Source of the DNA: Blastococcus sp. CT_GayMR19
GTDB lineage: Bacteria > Actinomycetota > Actinomycetes > Mycobacteriales > Geodermatophilaceae
DNA: 64,000 nucleotides
Reading direction: 5' to 3'
Assembly: GCF_004570385.1 (NCBI RefSeq)
Contig: NZ_SPQL01000017.1
Span: 38,510 to 102,509 of the forward strand
The position numbers were made by a program, and so were the translations under genes. Within the stretch, counting starts at the first letter, position 1, and each line of letters opens with the position of its first letter. This document shows, in pieces, positions 16,637 through 25,489 of the stretch. The notes beneath the pieces were generated by a model. The model saw only the letters and a list, made by a program, of their open reading frames with translations, was not told the DNA's origin and ran no database searches.

Positions 16637-17688
16637 GGTGTCCCCTCGGTCGGTTGTCCCTGGCCGCCGAAGAGGCGGCGCGGGTTGTCGGTCATCAGCG
16701 ACAGGACCTGCTCCTCGTGCACGCCGTGCCGGCGCAGACGAGGGGCGAAGTATTGGAGGATGTGCGCGTAGCCCGGGCCGCCGTGGCGACGCAGGAGCGA
16801 CTTGACGAACACGTCCTGGCTAAGGAGCAGCCGGCCGCCGTAGCCGCGCTCGACCAGGTGGGCGAGGTGGGCGGCGTTCTGCTCGTCGGAGGGGCACTGC
16901 ACGCCCTGGTCGGCGTAGTAGACCTCCATCCCGAGCATGTCGTACTGGACCCAGGCACCCCGGTCCATGGCCGCACGCTGATAGTCCCGGTCCTCCCCCG
17001 ACGGGCCCATGTGGCACAGCACCAACTTGGAGAGGTCGGCACCGACGCTCTCGGCGAGGTCGAGGACGGTGCCCGCGAGGCGGAACCAGCCGGGCAGGTG
17101 GATCTGGATCGGCAGCCCGCATTCCACCTGGGCCGCCAGAGCACCCCGCAGGCTGACCTGCTCGGCCGCGCTGAACTCGGCGCTGACCCCGATCTCGCCG
17201 ATGATGCCGGGCCGCACGCCGTCCTCGCCGTCGCGGACGTCGGCCAGGATGCGGTCGGTCACCCCGTCGGGTCCGAGCGCCACGACGTCGACCGGGTGGG
17301 AGGCCTCGAGGTAGAACCCCGTGCCGGCCACGACGTGCACGCCGGTGCGCTCCGAGATCCGCCTCAGCCCGGCGAGGTCGCGGCCGATCCCCCAGCCCGT
17401 GGCCTCGACGACGGTGCGCCCGCCGAGCGCGGCGAAGCGGCCCAGCTCGGCACAGGCCACGTCGATGTCGTCGAGCGCCAGGTTCGCGCGGTTGCCGAAG
17501 GGGTCCTGGCGCAGGTCCCAGAGCAGCGCCTCGCTGACCGGGGCGTCCGCGAACTCGTCCGGGTCGAGGCCGTGGGACCCGCTGCGCTGCCACCAGGACG
17601 AGACGTCGTTGAGCAGGTGCTCGTGGGTCAGGGTGATACCGAGGTCGTCCGCGGCGACGGGCCCGCGGACGGTCTGGACGGTGGTCAC
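16633..17688 (-). CDS. Phosphotriesterase-family metallohydrolase
   Basis: A 351-residue TIM-barrel amidohydrolase-superfamily protein. Metal ligands: the HxH pair His 22 and His 24 (TLTHEHLL), a bridging Glu in GIIGEIGVS where phosphotriesterase uses a carboxylated Lys, His in QIHLPGW, His in VLCHMGPSG, and Asp in LLSQDVF. Phosphotriesterase homologues of this type are often lactonases or sugar-phosphate/lactone hydrolases rather than organophosphatases. GTG 17688 lies 4 nt after the permease stop. Being embedded in a transporter/nucleoside-hydrolase operon, it likely acts on a sugar lactone or nucleoside derivative. Confidence 0.85.
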   Translation of the reverse strand: MTTVQTVRGPVAADDLGITLTHEHLLNDVSSWWQRSGSHGLDPDEFADAPVSEALLWDLRQDPFGNRANLALDDIDVACAELGRFAALGGRTVVEATGWGIGRDLAGLRRISERTGVHVVAGTGFYLEASHPVDVVALGPDGVTDRILADVRDGEDGVRPGIIGEIGVSAEFSAAEQVSLRGALAAQVECGLPIQIHLPGWFRLAGTVLDLAESVGADLSKLVLCHMGPSGEDRDYQRAAMDRGAWVQYDMLGMEVYYADQGVQCPSDEQNAAHLAHLVERGYGGRLLLSQDVFVKSLLRRHGGPGYAHILQYFAPRLRRHGVHEEQVLSLMTDNPRRLFGGQGQPTEGTP

Positions 17689-17692
17689 CGGC

Positions 17693-18697
17693 TCACGTCC
17701 GCTGCCCCGAGATGCGGCTGAAGAGCTTCGCGTTGAGCAGGATCGCGACGATGAGGATCAGACCCTGGGTGATCGGCACCCAGTAGACGTCCACCCGCAG
17801 CAGGACCAGCCCGTTGCTGATCACGCCGAGCGTGATCGCGCCGATCGCCGAGCCGATGATCGATCCCTTGCCGCCCATCAGGGCGGTGCCGCCGAGCACG
17901 ACGGCGGTGATGACCTCGAGCTCGAAGAGCGTGCCGGAGTTGGACGAGCCGCTGGCCAGGCGGGTGGCGGTCATCACTCCCGCCAGAGCCGCCGCGAGCC
18001 CGGTCAGCGCCAGCACGGCGAGCACGATGCGTCGGACGTCGACACCGGCGCGACGCAGGGACTCCGCGTTCGAGCCGACCGCGACGACGTACCGCCCGAA
18101 TCGCGTGTGGTTGAAGACGTACCAACCCACCGCCACGACCACCAGCGCGATCCACGTGGGCGTGTACAGACCGGCGAGCCTGCCGTTGCCGATCGGCAGC
18201 AGGAAGTCGGATGTGATCGGCGTGCTGTAGCCGTCGGTGATGAGCAGGGCGAGACCTCGCACCGCAGTGAGCGCGGCAAGGGTGACGATGAAGGACTGGA
18301 GCTTGCCGAACGCCGTCAGCGCGCCGTTGACCATCCCGATGCCGAGTCCGAGCACGAGCGCGAGCGCGAGCGCCACCAGAGGGCTGCCGCTCTCGGCGAG
18401 GATGGCCAGCGACGCCGCGGTGAGCCCGAGGATGGACCCGACGGAGAGATCGATGTTGCCGGTGGTGATCACGAAGGTCATCGCGACGGCGACGACGATC
18501 GTCGGGGCGACCTGCCGGGCGACGTTGACCAGGTTGCCCGACGTCAGGAAGGCGTCGGTCTGCAGGCTGAAGAAGACGAACAGCACGGCGAGCACGGCGG
18601 AGATCGACAGCACCCCGAAGTTGCGGTGCACGAAGTCCTGGCGCGCGCCGCGCCGGTCGGCGCCACCGGTGGTGGGCGCGACTGTCTGGGTGCTCAC
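17693..18697 (-). CDS. Ribose-type ABC transporter permease (RbsC family)
   Basis: A 334-residue inner-membrane permease with eight to ten hydrophobic segments. Family marks are the early ITTGNIDLSVGSILGL stretch and the later VLGGTALMGGKGSIIG. GTG 18697 is preceded by GGGGAAG, 4 nt after the ATPase stop. It forms the channel for the substrate bound by the lipoprotein encoded at 19451-20404. Only one permease gene is present, so the transporter is likely a homodimer of permeases. Confidence 0.92.
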   Translation of the reverse strand: MSTQTVAPTTGGADRRGARQDFVHRNFGVLSISAVLAVLFVFFSLQTDAFLTSGNLVNVARQVAPTIVVAVAMTFVITTGNIDLSVGSILGLTAASLAILAESGSPLVALALALVLGLGIGMVNGALTAFGKLQSFIVTLAALTAVRGLALLITDGYSTPITSDFLLPIGNGRLAGLYTPTWIALVVVAVGWYVFNHTRFGRYVVAVGSNAESLRRAGVDVRRIVLAVLALTGLAAALAGVMTATRLASGSSNSGTLFELEVITAVVLGGTALMGGKGSIIGSAIGAITLGVISNGLVLLRVDVYWVPITQGLILIVAILLNAKLFSRISGQRT

Positions 18698-18701
18698 GCT
18701 G

Positions 18702-19454
18702 TCACTTCCCCATCATCGCGGTCACGAGACCGCCGAGGTCGGTCTCGGAGGGCACCAGCTCGCTGTGGTTGACGCCCTCGTACAGGACGACGAACCGGTC
18801 GGCCACCTCGAAGAGGTCCTGGAGGCGGTGGGTGATCAGCACGACGCTGACCCCCCGGGCGGAGACGTCGCGGATCAGCTGAAGGGTCATCTCGACCTCG
18901 CGCGCCGCGAGGGCAGCGGTCGGCTCGTCGAGCACCAGCACCTTCGGCTCGAAGGTGACGGCGCGGGCGATGGCGATGGCCTGGCGCTGGCCGCCGGACA
19001 TGTTGGCCACCAGCTGACGGGTGTCGCTGATGCGGATGTGGAGGGTGGCGAGGTCCTTCGCGGCTTCTTCGTGCATCCGCTTGTGGTCCAGGCGCCGGCT
19101 GAGCGGGCGGTAGATCTCCCGGCCGAGGAAGAGGTTGCCGGCGACGTCCACGTCGTTGCACAGCGCCAGGTCCTGGTAGACCATCTCGATCCCCGCGGCC
19201 CGCGCCGCGCGGGGGCCGGAGCCGGTCAGCGCCGCCCCGTCCACCCGGATCTCCCCCGAGTCGGGGATGACCGCGCCGGCCAGCATCTTCATCAAGGTCG
19301 ACTTGCCCGCGCCGTTGTCCCCGACCAGGCCGACGACCTCGCCCCTGCCGACCGTCAGGTCGACACCCCGCAGCACGTCGAGCGCTCCGTAGCGCTTGCG
19401 GATCCCGCTCATCTCGACCCGCGGCGTCGAGAGGTCGCGGGTGCCGGAGGTCAC
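18702..19454 (-). CDS. Sugar ABC transporter ATP-binding protein, single-domain
   Basis: A 250-residue ATPase with one nucleotide-binding domain: Walker A GDNGAGKST, signature MSGGQ, Walker B VLVLDEPT, and switch His in ITHRL. RbsA-type proteins usually carry two such domains in about 500 residues; this is the half-size form seen in fructose/nucleoside-type importers, which must dimerise. The GTG start at 19454 overlaps the binding-protein stop by 4 nt (GTGA), so the genes are translationally coupled. Confidence 0.9.
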   Translation of the reverse strand: MTSGTRDLSTPRVEMSGIRKRYGALDVLRGVDLTVGRGEVVGLVGDNGAGKSTLMKMLAGAVIPDSGEIRVDGAALTGSGPRAARAAGIEMVYQDLALCNDVDVAGNLFLGREIYRPLSRRLDHKRMHEEAAKDLATLHIRISDTRQLVANMSGGQRQAIAIARAVTFEPKVLVLDEPTAALAAREVEMTLQLIRDVSARGVSVVLITHRLQDLFEVADRFVVLYEGVNHSELVPSETDLGGLVTAMMGK

Positions 19455-20404
19455 TCGAAGATCTCGCGGTACTCGTCGACGTTGTCCGAGGTGACGATGG
19501 CGATCGGCACGTCGATGAAGCCCGCCGGCTCCTCGCCCTCGAGGAGCGCGGCGAGCTCGTTGACCGCCTCCACGCCCTCCTGACGGGGATCCTGCTGCAC
19601 CACGGCGGTGACCAGCCCGCTGTCGATGCCCGCGATCACCTCCGCGGTGAGGTCCCAGCCGATGACCTTGGTGGTGCCGTTCGGGTCCAGGGCGGCGACG
19701 GCACCCACGGTGGCCGGCTCGCCCGTGGTGTAGACGAAGTCGAGGTCGGGCTGGGCGGTGACCAGGTTCTGCGCGGCCGTCGCCGCCTGCTCCTGCACGT
19801 TCTCGCCGTCGACGGCCTGCGTGAAGGTCGCCCCGGCCGCGTCGACTACGGCGCGGAAGCTGTCCTCGCGCTGGTTCTGGATGAACGAGTTGCGGGCGTC
19901 GACCACGCCGTAGGCCGCCCCCTCGGCCAGGCCCTCGCCGACGACCCACTGGCCGGCTTCTTCCCCGGCGGCCTCGTTGTCGACCCCCACGAAGGTGTCG
20001 ACAGCCCCCTCCTCGAGCTCGGCGTCGATGGCGACCGTCCGGATCCCCTGCTGGGTGGCCGCCTCCACGGCCGGCAGCACGCCGTTGACGTCGATGGCGA
20101 CCACGATCAGTCCCGTCACGCCCTGGGACACGAAGTTCTCGATGTCGCTGTTCTGCTTGGCCGAGTCGTTGTTGGCGTTGGCGATCTGCAGGTCGCACCC
20201 CGCCTCCTCGGCCGCCTCCTGCGCGCCCTCGTTCATCTGCGTGAAGAAGGCGGCGGTCTGGTTGATCTGGGTCATGCCGATCACGCACTCGTCAGCCGGC
20301 TCGCCGGCCGCTCCGGTAGCGGGCTCCTCGTTGCCGGTGCTGCAGGCAGCGAGGGCCAGGGCTGCGGCGGTCGCCGAGACGGCCACGCGGAAGGGTCGGG
20401 TCAT
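19451..20404 (-). CDS. Ribose-type periplasmic-binding lipoprotein
   Basis: A 317-residue lipoprotein, first gene of the operon. The signal peptide ends in lipobox LAAC with Cys 21; the mature part follows the type I (RbsB-like) sugar-binding plan, with CVIGMTQINQTAAFFTQMN and a later VIGWDLTAEVIAGI. It would capture a pentose- or nucleoside-like ligand on the cell surface. ATG 20404 is divergent from the LacI gene, and two ATCGAT-centred palindromes lie in the 136-bp region between them. Confidence 0.9.
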   Translation of the reverse strand: MTRPFRVAVSATAAALALAACSTGNEEPATGAAGEPADECVIGMTQINQTAAFFTQMNEGAQEAAEEAGCDLQIANANNDSAKQNSDIENFVSQGVTGLIVVAIDVNGVLPAVEAATQQGIRTVAIDAELEEGAVDTFVGVDNEAAGEEAGQWVVGEGLAEGAAYGVVDARNSFIQNQREDSFRAVVDAAGATFTQAVDGENVQEQAATAAQNLVTAQPDLDFVYTTGEPATVGAVAALDPNGTTKVIGWDLTAEVIAGIDSGLVTAVVQQDPRQEGVEAVNELAALLEGEEPAGFIDVPIAIVTSDNVDEYREIFE

Positions 20405-20421
20405 GGGGTCCTCGCTTCGTC

Positions 20422-20435
20422 GGAAATCGATTACC
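20422..20435. promoter_or_regulatory. LacI-type operator candidate 1
   Basis: GGAAATCGATTACC: palindrome centred on AATCGATT with GG/CC flanks, 18 bp upstream of the binding-protein ATG. Position and form suit repression by the divergent LacI-family regulator. Confidence 0.5.
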
Positions 20436-20487
20436 GAGATCGGGTGTGACTGTAGACACGGCAGTCCGGCGTAGTCCAGAGTCGACG

Positions 20488-20501
20488 TGAAATCGATATC
20501 C
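20488..20501. promoter_or_regulatory. LacI-type operator candidate 2
   Basis: TGAAATCGATATCC: a second ATCGAT-centred, less perfect palindrome, 66 bp (about six helix turns) from candidate 1 and 40 bp upstream of the chosen lacI-type start. The pair could allow looping or autoregulation. Confidence 0.4.
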
Positions 20502-20540
20502 CGAGTGCCTCGGCACCTCGTCCGAGGACAGGAGGCTGTC

Positions 20541-21539
20541 GTGCCGCTGGCCCGCTCGGCCACGATGGCTGACGTCGCGCGGCTGGCCGGCGTGTCGGTG
20601 GCGACCGTCTCCAGGACATTGAGTGGCACACGGTCCGTCGACCCGGTCATGCAGCGCAAGGTCACCGAGGCCGCCGAGCAGCTCGGTTACCGCGTCAACC
20701 TGGTCGGCCGGGCGCTGCGTCAGACCCGCACCTCGACCGTCGGGCTGGTCGTGCCCGACCTGGACAACCCGTACTTCTCGGCGCTCGCCCAGCAGCTCTC
20801 GCGCGCCTTCTCCGACCCCGGGATCGACCTCCTCGTGTTCAGCGCCGACGGGTCGTTGGAGACCGAGGCTCGGGGCGTCCGCTCGTTCCTGGGGCGCCAG
20901 GTCGACGCACTCGTGCTGATCCCCGTGCACGAGCAACGCAGCGAGCCCTCCGTCACCGCTGCGGCGGCCGCGGTGCACACCATCCAGCTCGACCGCCGCG
21001 TCCAGGGCACCGCTGCGTCCTACGTCGGCGTCAGCAACCGGGCGGGGATGCAGCTGGTCCGCGATCACGTCGCCACCGCCGTCGACGTCAGCACGCATCC
21101 CGTCGTCTACGTCGGTGCGAGGCCGGACTCCTCCTCCGCCCACGAACGCCTCGACGGCATGCGGCAGTACTTCTCACCCGACGTCCCCACCCTGCTCGGC
21201 GACTTCTCCGCCGCATGGGGGCGGGAGGCGGCAGCCCGCATCCTCGCCGACGGCTGGACCGGCGCGACGGTGGTGACCGCTGCCGACGTGATCGCGCTCG
21301 GCGTCCTGGCACACCTGTTGCACGAAGGCCGATCGGTCCCCGACGAGTTCCGCATCGTCGGCTTCGACGGGATCGGCGCAGCAGCACTCGCCCACCCGTC
21401 GCTGACCACGGTGCGTCAGCCCGTGGAGAGGATGGCGCGGTCGATCCGGTCCCTGATCGAGTCCGACGACAATGCTTCGTCGCACTGGTTCAAGCCCGAC
21501 CTCGTCATCGGGGAGACCAGCCCTGCCGGGACGCCCTGA
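20541..21539 (+). CDS. LacI-family transcriptional regulator
   Basis: A 332-residue repressor. The N-terminal LacI helix-turn-helix reads MADVARLAGVSVATVSRTL, with hinge helix near 50-60 (VNLVGRALRQ), followed by a type I sugar-binding effector domain (VGLVVPDLDNPYFSALAQ). The start at GTG 20541 was chosen because CAGGAGG lies 7 nt upstream; an earlier in-frame GTG at 20487 would run through operator candidate 2. It is divergent from the transport/nucleoside-hydrolase operon and most likely represses it until the imported sugar or nucleoside binds. Confidence 0.9.
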   Translation: MPLARSATMADVARLAGVSVATVSRTLSGTRSVDPVMQRKVTEAAEQLGYRVNLVGRALRQTRTSTVGLVVPDLDNPYFSALAQQLSRAFSDPGIDLLVFSADGSLETEARGVRSFLGRQVDALVLIPVHEQRSEPSVTAAAAAVHTIQLDRRVQGTAASYVGVSNRAGMQLVRDHVATAVDVSTHPVVYVGARPDSSSAHERLDGMRQYFSPDVPTLLGDFSAAWGREAAARILADGWTGATVVTAADVIALGVLAHLLHEGRSVPDEFRIVGFDGIGAAALAHPSLTTVRQPVERMARSIRSLIESDDNASSHWFKPDLVIGETSPAGTP

Positions 21540-22110
21540 CGATCAGGACCCCAGATCGGGCGGCGTGCACCTCGCGGGGGTGGACGGCGTCGCGGTGCGG
21601 CGGGCTGTCGCGGTCGCCCTGCTCGCGGCCGTAGATGCGTCAGCCGCGCACGGCGCGGCCGCGCGTTGCATCGGCGAACTGTAGCTCTCGACGGGCAAGG
21701 GACCGACGACCAACAGGGGACCCGTTTTCTCTGCCCGCCATTCGTGGCGCGAGGCATGCGGAAGGTTCGAAGCCTTGTCGACGCGCCGCGGACCAGCAAA
21801 GATGGCGCGCGAGGTCTCAAGCCTTCCACGCTGACTGTGCGGGTTCGATTCCCGTCACCCGCTCAACGCGACATATCGCGGAAACCGCTCACAGGTTGCC
21901 GCGACAGCGTTTACGTGCGGGCGGTTTGCGGTGTCGCCATGCCTCTCATCCCTCGGCGAATGAAAGCCGCCGTCAGACCCGGTGCGGGACAGTCCGGGGG
22001 TGAAGGTGATGCCGGGCGGCGATCCGCCGGGCGACCGTCATGCCGCCACTGAACACCAGACTGGCGAGACGCGGGTCGGTATTTCCCAGCGAATGGGTAC
22101 AGCAGAGCTC
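21540..22110. other. Gene-poor segment around tRNA-Gly fragment B
   Basis: No supported gene in 570 bp apart from the tRNA-derived fragment at 21819-21865. Codon bias is not actinobacterial-coding-like in any frame, and the stretch around 21870-21960 is less GC-rich than its surroundings. This is the junction between the two island blocks. Confidence 0.5.
21819..21865 (+). repeat. tRNA-Gly(TCC) 3'-end fragment B (attachment-site-like)
   Basis: Anticodon loop CTTCCAC with anticodon TCC, variable region, intact T-arm (GCGGGTTCGATTCCCGT) and acceptor strand CACCCGCTC. The 5' half is missing. It differs from fragment A in the anticodon stem, variable loop and T-stem, so it derives from another allele of, or a separate insertion into, tRNA-Gly. 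Confidence 0.7.
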
Positions 22111-22311
22111 ATGCAGATCGACAAGGAACAGGTAATGGAGCTGCTGCGCTCGAAGGGCGAAGCGGACAAGGTCGAGCAGGCCGACCGTGAACTGCCCGAC
22201 CGGATGGACACGGACGACGACGTGGACCTCTTGTCCCGGTACGGCCTCGGGCCACAGGAAGTCATCGCCAAACTGGGCGGTGGCCCGCTCGGCGGATTGA
22301 CCGGCCGCTGA
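22111..22311 (+). CDS. Small acidic conserved protein of unknown function
   Basis: A 66-residue, acidic protein (MQIDKEQVMELLRSKGEADK onward) with an Asp-rich middle (PDRMDTDDDVDLLSRYGL) and a glycine-rich tail. I recognise the pattern as a small protein common in high-GC actinobacteria, with no known role. ATG 22111 matches where relatives begin; an in-frame ATG at 22093 would add six residues. It lies just after tRNA-Gly fragment B and is followed convergently by pucR-type gene on the other strand. Confidence 0.65.
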   Translation: MQIDKEQVMELLRSKGEADKVEQADRELPDRMDTDDDVDLLSRYGLGPQEVIAKLGGGPLGGLTGR

Positions 22312-22336
22312 GACGACGGCCGCCCCGGGACCGGCA

Positions 22337-23839
22337 TCACGGCGCATGAGTTCTGCACGCCAGCTCATCGAGGGCTAGGGCCAGAACCAGGGCCGTGTGC
22401 CGCTGCGGCGCGGCGATGTCACCGATCAGCTCCTCGATCCGCTGCAGCCGGCCGTACAAGGTCTGGCGTCGCAGCCGCAGCGCCTGCGCGGTCTGCACCT
22501 TCGACGAGGCATGGGCCAGGTAGATCCGCAGCGTGCGCACGAGCTGGCTGCCATGGGCTGCGTCGTAATCGGCGAGGGGGCCGATCTCCTCTCGCACCAG
22601 GTGGTGAGCCAGCGGCCCGTCACTGACGCCGGCAAGCAAGAGCCGGGCCGTCATGCCCGCCGCCGACACCACCCGGTCACCGCCGGCGGTGAGCGCCTGC
22701 GCAGCCCGCGCCCGGGCGATCGACCGGTCGACGTCCTCGAGTCTGCCCACCACGGTCCCGGCGACCACCCGCGCGGATGGTGGTCCGAGCGCGTCCACGG
22801 CGCGCAGCACCGCACGCGCGGCCGCGGTCACCGCCGAGGTACGGACGACGGCGACGACGTCCTCCCCCACGTCGGCGACAAGGGCCGTGCCCGGTGCCAC
22901 GGCGCCGGCCACCGCTCGGACGACGATGTCCAGATCGGTCACCGGGAGGTCGGTGACCACCAGTGCCGCGTACCGGCCATCGGCCGAGAACGGCAGTCCG
23001 AGCACGCGGGCTCGGGCGACCAGCTCGCCCGGCGCCCGCCAACGCCGCTCGGTGAGGTCGTCGACCAGCTGGCGCCGCCGGACCTCGAGGTCGGCACCGG
23101 CGGCCGAGCGGAGCAGTGCCAGCCCGAGCGCCTCGGCGCCGTAGCCGCACGCGGCGCCGACGAGCGGGTCGTCCGTGCGGGCGGGCGGCAGGACGGCGAC
23201 GTGCCCCCAGTGGCGGTCGAGCAGGACGACGTCCCGGCGGGCCACCGGCCGGCCGCGACGTCCTGACCCGTTAGGGCCCTGGCCCGCCGCGGCAACCAGC
23301 GCGCCCTCAGCGGTGGTGACCACCACGGGTGCGGACACCAGCTCGGACAGCAGGACAGTCAGCTCCGGGGGACCGGCCCCGTCGAGGAGCGCATCGGTCA
23401 GCACCTGCCGGACGTCCCGCCCGCTGCGCGCCGTCCCCGCCGCGCGCTCCAGGATCGTGGTCTGCACCTGCTCGGTGATCTCGACGAACGGAACCACCTC
23501 CCGCAGGACGAGCAGCGGCAGACCGTGCTCGCTGCATGCGTCGACGAGCGCGCGCGGCGCCTCGGGGAACGTCCAGCCGAGCTCCAACGCCAGCGCCGCC
23601 ACGCCCCGGGTGGCCAGCGCAGCGACGTAGGCGGCCTCCCCCACCGCACCGCGCCCGGTGATGCCCAGGCCGGTCGTGAGGAGCAGCTCCCCTCCCCGGA
23701 GCAGGTACGCCGCCTCGGCCAGCTCACTGGTGTGCACCCAGCGCACCGGGCGGTCGAGCAGTTCCGCGCCGACCACCACCTGCGGGTCCGCCCGTCGGAG
23801 GACGTCGAGGGCGAGCACCTCGGCAAGCGTCATCGTCAC
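22337..23839 (-). CDS. PucR-family transcriptional regulator
   Basis: A 500-residue regulator: an N-terminal PucR ligand-sensing domain (LAEVLALDVLRRADPQVVVG onward), a central GGDEF-like region, and a C-terminal PucR helix-turn-helix (LRIYLAHASSKVQTAQALRL followed by RRQTLYGRLQRIEELIG). PucR proteins activate purine degradation genes in several bacteria. It is divergent from the molybdenum hydroxylase operon with 159 bp between, so it likely controls it. GTG 23839 (after GAGGTCGG) is used; ATG 23833 is an alternative. Confidence 0.9.
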   Translation of the reverse strand: MTMTLAEVLALDVLRRADPQVVVGAELLDRPVRWVHTSELAEAAYLLRGGELLLTTGLGITGRGAVGEAAYVAALATRGVAALALELGWTFPEAPRALVDACSEHGLPLLVLREVVPFVEITEQVQTTILERAAGTARSGRDVRQVLTDALLDGAGPPELTVLLSELVSAPVVVTTAEGALVAAAGQGPNGSGRRGRPVARRDVVLLDRHWGHVAVLPPARTDDPLVGAACGYGAEALGLALLRSAAGADLEVRRRQLVDDLTERRWRAPGELVARARVLGLPFSADGRYAALVVTDLPVTDLDIVVRAVAGAVAPGTALVADVGEDVVAVVRTSAVTAAARAVLRAVDALGPPSARVVAGTVVGRLEDVDRSIARARAAQALTAGGDRVVSAAGMTARLLLAGVSDGPLAHHLVREEIGPLADYDAAHGSQLVRTLRIYLAHASSKVQTAQALRLRRQTLYGRLQRIEELIGDIAAPQRHTALVLALALDELACRTHAP

Positions 23840-23998
23840 GCGCCGACCTCAGCAGGCGGTGGACGAAAGGTCCAGTCGCGGCCGCGCAAAGTGCACCAGA
23901 ACGTCCATGGCGCCGGGCCGCGAGAGTGCCGACGATTGACCCCCTCGGGAGTTGGCGTCAGTCGCAGTCGGCACCGACGGACAGCAGGAGGAACGCCG

Positions 23999-24889
23999 GT
24001 GAAACCAGCTCCGTTCAACTACCTGGCACCGACCCGCATCGAAGAAGTTCTCGATGTCCTGCGGGAGTACGGCGACGAGGCGAAGGTGCTCGCGGGCGGT
24101 CAGAGCCTCGTGCCGATGCTGAACTTCCGGCTGGCCCGACCGGCCGTGCTGGTCGACATCAACCAGGTGGCTGACCTGGACAGCATTCGGGCCGAGGACG
24201 GCACGTTGCGCATCGGCGCCACGTCCCGGCAGCGGGCCCTCGAGCGTCACCTATCGCGGGCCGCCGACGGTCCGGAGACCCTGCTGCGGAGCGCGCTCGG
24301 GTACATCGGGCATCCGCAGATACGCGCTCGCGGGACCGTCGGCGGCAGCCTGGCCCATGCCGACCCGGCGGCGGAGTTGCCCGCTGCGGTCAGTGCCCTG
24401 GGCGCCACCCTTGTGATCCGGAGCGCCGACGGGTCACGCGAGGTCGCGCCCGAGGACTTCTTCGAAGGCTTCTTCACCACGTCCATCGCCGCCGAGGAGC
24501 TGCTCACCGAGATTCGCGTCCCGGCCTGGCCCGAGGGCACCCACAGCCGCTTCCTCGAGGTCAGCCGTCGCCGAGGCGACTTCGCGCAGGTGGCGGTGGC
24601 CGCGGTGGTGACCGTGGCCGACGGCCTGGTCACCCGGGCCGGGCTCGCCGTTGCCGGTGCCGCACCCAGCACCGTGCAGGCGCACAGCGTCGTCGACGGC
24701 CTGGTCGGTTCCGAGCCCGACACGGACGCCATCGCTCAGCTGGCCGGGAACTTCGCGGCCGACCTCGACCCACCCCCGGACACGCACGGCCCGGCGGAGT
24801 ACCGGCGCCACCTGACCCGGCACCTGCTGCAGCGGGCGATCGCCGAGGCGACCGGGCTCGCCGGACCCCGTGCGACCTCGGCCGCCTGA
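23999..24889 (+). CDS. Molybdenum hydroxylase FAD-binding (CoxM-type) subunit
   Basis: The 296-residue flavin subunit of a xanthine-dehydrogenase-family enzyme, passing electrons from the iron-sulfur subunit to an acceptor. FAD contacts are seen in VLAGGQSLVPMLNFRLARP near 33-51 and in RARGTVGGSLAHADPAAE near 103-120, followed by a CO_deh_flav_C-type domain. GTG 23999 is preceded by AGGAGG. First gene of the operon, 86 bp before the 2Fe-2S subunit. Confidence 0.92.
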   Translation: MKPAPFNYLAPTRIEEVLDVLREYGDEAKVLAGGQSLVPMLNFRLARPAVLVDINQVADLDSIRAEDGTLRIGATSRQRALERHLSRAADGPETLLRSALGYIGHPQIRARGTVGGSLAHADPAAELPAAVSALGATLVIRSADGSREVAPEDFFEGFFTTSIAAEELLTEIRVPAWPEGTHSRFLEVSRRRGDFAQVAVAAVVTVADGLVTRAGLAVAGAAPSTVQAHSVVDGLVGSEPDTDAIAQLAGNFAADLDPPPDTHGPAEYRRHLTRHLLQRAIAEATGLAGPRATSAA

Positions 24890-24975
24890 CCCCTGACCAA
24901 CGAGAGTCCACCTCGGGCACCCACCGAGGACCGACGAGTGGGCCGGGAACGACCGGCCGGGAGAGCGAGCATGCG

Positions 24976-25488
24976 ATGGACGTCGAGGAGCGGGCGACGG
25001 TCGACCCCGTCGGCACGCGGGAGAAGACGATCACGGTGACGGTCAACGGGGACTCGTACCAGCGGACCGTCTCCGTCCGGCACTCGCTGGTCGACTTCCT
25101 CCGCGAAGACCTCGGCCTGACCGGTTCCCACGTCGGCTGTGAGCACGGCGTCTGCGGCGCGTGCACCGTCCTGTTGGACGGCGAGCCGATCCGGGCGTGC
25201 CTGATGTTCGCCGTGCAGGCCGACGGGAGCCAGCTGACCACGGTAGAGGGGCTGGCGGCCGGCGACGAGTTGCACCCCATCCAGCAGGCCTTCTGGGAGA
25301 ATCACGGCCTGCAATGCGGGTTCTGCACACCCGGGTTCCTGCTCACCACCTACGACTTCCTCCGCGAGAAGCACGGAGTGACCGAACCGGAGATCCGGGA
25401 GGCACTCTCGGGCAACCTCTGCCGGTGCACCGGCTACCAGGGGATCGTGCGCTCGGTCCAGGCCGCTGACGAGGCGTGGGAGCGCTGA
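24976..25488 (+). CDS. Molybdenum hydroxylase 2Fe-2S (CoxS-type) subunit
   Basis: A 170-residue iron-sulfur subunit with two clusters: plant-type ferredoxin Cys 55, 60, 63 and 75 (VGCEHGVCGACTV, IRACL) and the second cluster Cys 114, 117, 149 and 151 (QCGFC, NLCRCTG). It shuttles electrons from the Mo site to FAD. It has an N-terminal extension of about 18 residues. Separated from the large subunit start by one base. Confidence 0.95.
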   Translation: MDVEERATVDPVGTREKTITVTVNGDSYQRTVSVRHSLVDFLREDLGLTGSHVGCEHGVCGACTVLLDGEPIRACLMFAVQADGSQLTTVEGLAAGDELHPIQQAFWENHGLQCGFCTPGFLLTTYDFLREKHGVTEPEIREALSGNLCRCTGYQGIVRSVQAADEAWER

Positions 25489-25489
25489 C

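Noticed and set aside
20487..20540. Earlier GTG start for the LacI-type regulator
   Set aside because: It would code through operator candidate 2; the GTG at 20541 has a strong ribosome site and fits the family start.
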